From: Eubacterium multiforme
GTDB taxonomy: Bacteria; Bacillota; Clostridia; Clostridiales; Clostridiaceae
NCBI RefSeq assembly: GCF_030813415.1
Contig: NZ_JAUSUF010000005.1
Coordinates: forward strand, 1-64,000
Reading direction: 5' to 3'
Length of the DNA stretch: 64,000 bases
Under the pieces are notes generated by a model that did no database searches, was not told the origin of the DNA, and saw only the letters and a program-made list of their open reading frames with translations. This document shows, in pieces, positions 61,364-64,000 of the stretch. Each line of letters opens with the position of its first letter. Position 1 is the stretch's first letter. Made by a program: the position numbers and the translations under genes.

Positions 61364-62164
61364 GTGATAAAGGATATAACTATAGGACAATATATACCAG
61401 GGAATACATTTATTCATAAGTTAGACCCTAGAACAAAAATTTTAATATCTTTATTATTTATTGTATCTTTATTTATAATAGATAAGTTTGTTGGATATAT
61501 ATTAGTAGTTGCATTTATTGCAGCAATAGTAATAAGTTCAAAGGTGCCACCAAGATATATATTAAAAGGTTTAAAGCCCATTGTAATTTTATTAATATTT
61601 ACATCAGTATTAAATATTTTTATGATTAAGGGAACTGAAAACACATTATTATTTCATTTTGGATTTTTAAAGATATATGTTGAAGGTGTTAGAACAGCTA
61701 TATTTATGATTTTTAGGTTATTATTTTTAGTTATTGGAACATCTATGCTTACTTTAACAACATCACCTATAGAGCTTACAGATGGTATTGAGAGCCTTCT
61801 TAGACCAATTGGTAAGGAAATGGCTCATGAGCTTGCTATGATGATGACAATAGCCTTAAGATTCATTCCAACACTTATGGATGAGACAGATAAGATTATG
61901 AAAGCTCAAAAAGCAAGGGGAGCTGATTTTGACTCAGGTGGAATTATACAAAAAGCTAAGAGTTTAGTACCTCTTTTAGTGCCATTATTTATAAGCTCAT
62001 TTAGAAGAGCTGATGAACTTGCTATGGCAATGGAAGCTAGATGTTATAGAGGTGGCTCTGGAAGAACTAGAATGAAACAATTAAAGTTTACTAAAAATGA
62101 CTTAATAGCATGGGGTATATTTTCAATATTATTTATAGCTAGTATAGTTATTAGAATACTTTAA
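61364..62164 (+). CDS. ecfT: ECF transporter transmembrane subunit EcfT
   Basis: 266 residues, an inner-membrane coupling protein with about five membrane segments. The two Ala-Arg-Gly-type coupling motifs are seen: KAQKARGADF and AMEARCYRG. It links the ATPases to interchangeable S components, none of which are encoded here. The start is GTG with GGGGG upstream. Confidence 0.95.
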   Translation: MIKDITIGQYIPGNTFIHKLDPRTKILISLLFIVSLFIIDKFVGYILVVAFIAAIVISSKVPPRYILKGLKPIVILLIFTSVLNIFMIKGTENTLLFHFGFLKIYVEGVRTAIFMIFRLLFLVIGTSMLTLTTSPIELTDGIESLLRPIGKEMAHELAMMMTIALRFIPTLMDETDKIMKAQKARGADFDSGGIIQKAKSLVPLLVPLFISSFRRADELAMAMEARCYRGGSGRTRMKQLKFTKNDLIAWGIFSILFIASIVIRIL

Positions 62165-62179
62165 TTTTTAGGTGATATT

Positions 62180-62917
62180 ATGAAAAATATAAAGTTAACC
62201 ATTGAATATGATGGAACTAATTATTTAGGATGGCAAAAACAAAAGAGTAGTAAAAATACAATTCAAGAAACAATAGAGAAGGCAATAGAGAAAATAGTTA
62301 AAAAGGAAGTATCCCTAACAGGAAGTTCAAGAACAGATTCTGGAGTTCATGCAAAGGGTATGGTTGCAAACTTTTTAACAGACAGTAGTGTTCCACCAGA
62401 AAGGTTTAGGGAAGCTATAAATACTAAGCTTCCAGATGATATTGCTATAATTAAATCAGAAGAGGTTCCAGAGGAATTCCATGCAAGATATAATAGCAAA
62501 GGGAAAACTTACTGTTATACTCTTATTAATAGAATAGAGAAAGTGGCCCTATATAGAAATTATTCATATCACGTAAGGGATATATTAGATATAAAGGCTA
62601 TGGAAGAGGCGTGTAAGTACTTTATAGGTAAACATGACTTTAGTGCCTTTAAAAGTAGTGGAAGCTCAGTTAAAACATCAGTTAGAACAATAACTGATTT
62701 GCATATAGAAAAAGAAAATGATATTTTAAAAATTTTCGTTACAGCTGATGGTTTTTTGTATAATATGGTAAGAATAATAGTAGGAACTTTAATTGAAGTA
62801 GGTAATGGAAAACTAAAGGCTGAAGATATTGAAAACATAATAAATACAGGAAAAAGAGATAAGGCAGGCTTTTGTGTTCCACCAAATGGCCTAATTTTAG
62901 AAAAAGTTTATTATTAA
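62180..62917 (+). CDS. truA: tRNA pseudouridine synthase A
   Basis: Makes pseudouridine at 38-40 of tRNA anticodon arms, 245 residues. The catalytic Asp is in [14 protein letters not shown] (about D53), with LNYDG-type start reading [14 protein letters not shown]. It keeps the ecfT-truA-rplM-rpsI order of Firmicutes. Confidence 0.96.
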   Translation: MKNIKLTIEYDGTNYLGWQKQKSSKNTIQETIEKAIEKIVKKEVSLTGSSRTDSGVHAKGMVANFLTDSSVPPERFREAINTKLPDDIAIIKSEEVPEEFHARYNSKGKTYCYTLINRIEKVALYRNYSYHVRDILDIKAMEEACKYFIGKHDFSAFKSSGSSVKTSVRTITDLHIEKENDILKIFVTADGFLYNMVRIIVGTLIEVGNGKLKAEDIENIINTGKRDKAGFCVPPNGLILEKVYY

Positions 62918-62939
62918 TGAAAAAAATATCTAAAATACA

Positions 62940-62968
62940 TTGACACGCCCGTAAGCGTGTATTATAAT
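62940..62968 (+). promoter_or_regulatory. Promoter of rplM-rpsI with an inverted repeat in the spacer
   Basis: TTGACA, 17 bp, TATAAT: a full consensus. The spacer holds ACACGC and GCGTGT (62943-62960) 6 nt apart, a GC-rich dyad that overlaps the -35. Confidence 0.92.
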
Positions 62969-62988
62969 AATATATGTTTGTTAGAATA

Positions 62989-63065
62989 TTTATGTACATA
63001 AGATCTAGTAAGCTAGTATCTTGACATAAATGCAATATGTAGATATTGCACATCGTAAGTTCAAG
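62989..63065 (+). ncRNA. L13 leader
   Basis: Two adjacent hairpins: TTTATGT / ACATAAA enclosing AGAT-CTAG...CTAG-TATCT, then TGCAATAT-GTAG-ATATTGCA. The form and position, ending at the ribosome binding site of rplM, fit the L13 leader of low-GC Gram-positives, thought to mediate autoregulation. Confidence 0.8.
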
Positions 63066-63078
63066 GAGGGAAACATAG

Positions 63079-63513
63079 ATGAAATCATACATTGCAAAAG
63101 CACAAGAAGTTGAAAGAAAATGGTATGTTGTTGATGCTGCTGGTAAGCCACTAGGAAGAGTTGCTAGCCAAGTTGCTTCAATATTAAGAGGAAAAAATAA
63201 GCCAACATTTACACCTAATGTTGACTGCGGAGATTTCGTTATCGTAATCAATGCTGAAAAAGTTGTTTTAACTGGTAAGAAGTTAGATCAAAAAATGATG
63301 AGAAAGCACAGCTTATACGTTGGTGGATTAAAGGAAATTCCATACAGAGAAGTTCTAGAAAAGAAACCAGAATTCGCTTTCGAAGAAGCAGTTAGAAGAA
63401 TGCTTCCAAGTGGTGTTTTAGGAAGAAAAATGTTAAAGAAATTAAATGTAGTAAGAGGTTCAGAACACGGACACGAAGCTCAAAAACCAGAAGTACTAGA
63501 ATTAAAGTACTAA
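63079..63513 (+). CDS. rplM: 50S ribosomal protein L13
   Basis: 144 residues, an early 23S assembly protein. [29 protein letters not shown] and [31 protein letters not shown] are family features. AAGGAGGG precedes the ATG. Confidence 0.97.
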   Translation: MKSYIAKAQEVERKWYVVDAAGKPLGRVASQVASILRGKNKPTFTPNVDCGDFVIVINAEKVVLTGKKLDQKMMRKHSLYVGGLKEIPYREVLEKKPEFAFEEAVRRMLPSGVLGRKMLKKLNVVRGSEHGHEAQKPEVLELKY

Positions 63514-63542
63514 TAAGCTGAAGTTCGGGAGGAGGATTTAAA

Positions 63543-63935
63543 ATGGCAAAAGTTCAATACATGGGAACTGGTAGAAGAAAGAAATCAGTTGCAAGAGTAA
63601 GACTAGTACCAGGAAATGGTAAAGTAGTTATCAATAAGAGAGAAATAGAAAACTTTTTTGGTTTAGAAACTTTAAGAGTTATCGTTAACCAACCTTTAGT
63701 TTTAACAGGAACTAAAGATAAATTTGACGTATTAGTTAACGTTCATGGTGGAGGATTCACAGGTCAAGCTGGAGCAATCAGACACGGAATAGCTAGAGCA
63801 TTAGTTAAATCAGACGAAGCTTTAAAGTCAGAATTAAAGAAAGCTGGATTCTTAACTAGAGACCCAAGAATGGTTGAAAGAAAGAAATACGGTCTTAAAA
63901 AAGCAAGAAGAGCTCCACAATTCTCAAAGAGATAA
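63543..63935 (+). CDS. rpsI: 30S ribosomal protein S9
   Basis: 130 residues; its C-terminal tail ([12 protein letters not shown]) reaches the P-site t[31 protein letters not shown] is the family start. Paired with rplM. Confidence 0.97.
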   Translation: MAKVQYMGTGRRKKSVARVRLVPGNGKVVINKREIENFFGLETLRVIVNQPLVLTGTKDKFDVLVNVHGGGFTGQAGAIRHGIARALVKSDEALKSELKKAGFLTRDPRMVERKKYGLKKARRAPQFSKR

Positions 63936-63958
63936 TATTTGGAGTACGATATACGAAA

Positions 63959-63988
63959 GGGAAGAGTTTTATACTCTTCTCTTTTTTT
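63959..63988 (+). terminator. Terminator after rpsI
   Basis: GAAGAGT / ACTCTTC around TTTAT, then a T-run (CTTTTTTT). Confidence 0.88.
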
Positions 63989-64000
63989 GTATAGGAAAAT

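Noticed and set aside
62739-63251. Minus-strand reading frame of 170 codons across truA, the L13 leader and rplM
   Set aside because: It crosses a promoter and two real genes, is low-complexity Leu/Tyr-rich, and matches no family.

Overview
This window is a low-GC, strictly housekeeping piece of a Firmicutes chromosome, almost certainly a Clostridium sensu stricto species. The evidence is the strong A+T bias, AGA/AGG-type arginine codons, GGAGG ribosome binding sites almost everywhere, a clostridial 2[4Fe-4S] ferredoxin, the sporulation genes (Gin, RicT, SigH, DisA) and the gene order. I cannot fix the species from the sequence alone.

Layout. Positions 1-530 are the end of an rRNA operon (23S 3' end, 5S, tRNA-Phe, tRNA-Cys, terminator). 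Positions 640-7820 carry a minus-strand LD-carboxypeptidase-like gene and a CorA-type transporter, a small membrane protein, then the conserved block gin-tmk-darA-holB-ricT, an HMA-like protein without cysteines, ferredoxin, and a degenerate metallo-beta-lactamase-fold protein. Positions 7900-25860 are the ctsR-clpC...radA-disA-(PIN/TRAM)-ispD-proS-cysS-mrnC-rlmB-NYN-sigH block. It lacks mcsA/mcsB, and between clpC and radA it holds thioredoxin reductase, two convergent glutaredoxins, a likely 55-residue small protein and a self-regulated nagR-nagB pair. Positions 25868-43260 are tRNA-Thr-tuf1, rpmG-secE-nusG-rplK-rplA-rplJ-rplL, rpoB-rpoC, rpsL-rpsG-fusA and tuf2. Positions 43438-59480 are the S10/spc/alpha ribosomal protein superoperon with secY, adk, map, infA and rpoA. 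Positions 59660-63990 are ecfA1-ecfA2-ecfT-truA-rplM-rpsI.

How it works together. Most of the window is the transcription and translation machinery, read almost entirely on the + strand. The noncoding signals are the richest part. There is a proline T-box before proS, two L1-type mRNA sites flanking rplK, an L10 leader with two mutually exclusive pairings, an L13 leader, and further structured leaders before rpoB, rpsL, rpsG, rpsJ and rpsM that I can draw but cannot name. Cyclic di-AMP synthesis (DisA) and a cyclic di-AMP receptor (DarA) are both here. NagR has a near-perfect operator inside its own promoter, and thioredoxin reductase has a CsoR/CstR-like operator in its leader.

I found no mobile element, CRISPR array, phage or defence system. 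The points most worth a second look are the structured ribosomal leaders, the metal-site-less MBL protein, the cysteine-less HMA protein, the missing mcsAB, and the redox/amino-sugar island inside an otherwise conserved block.
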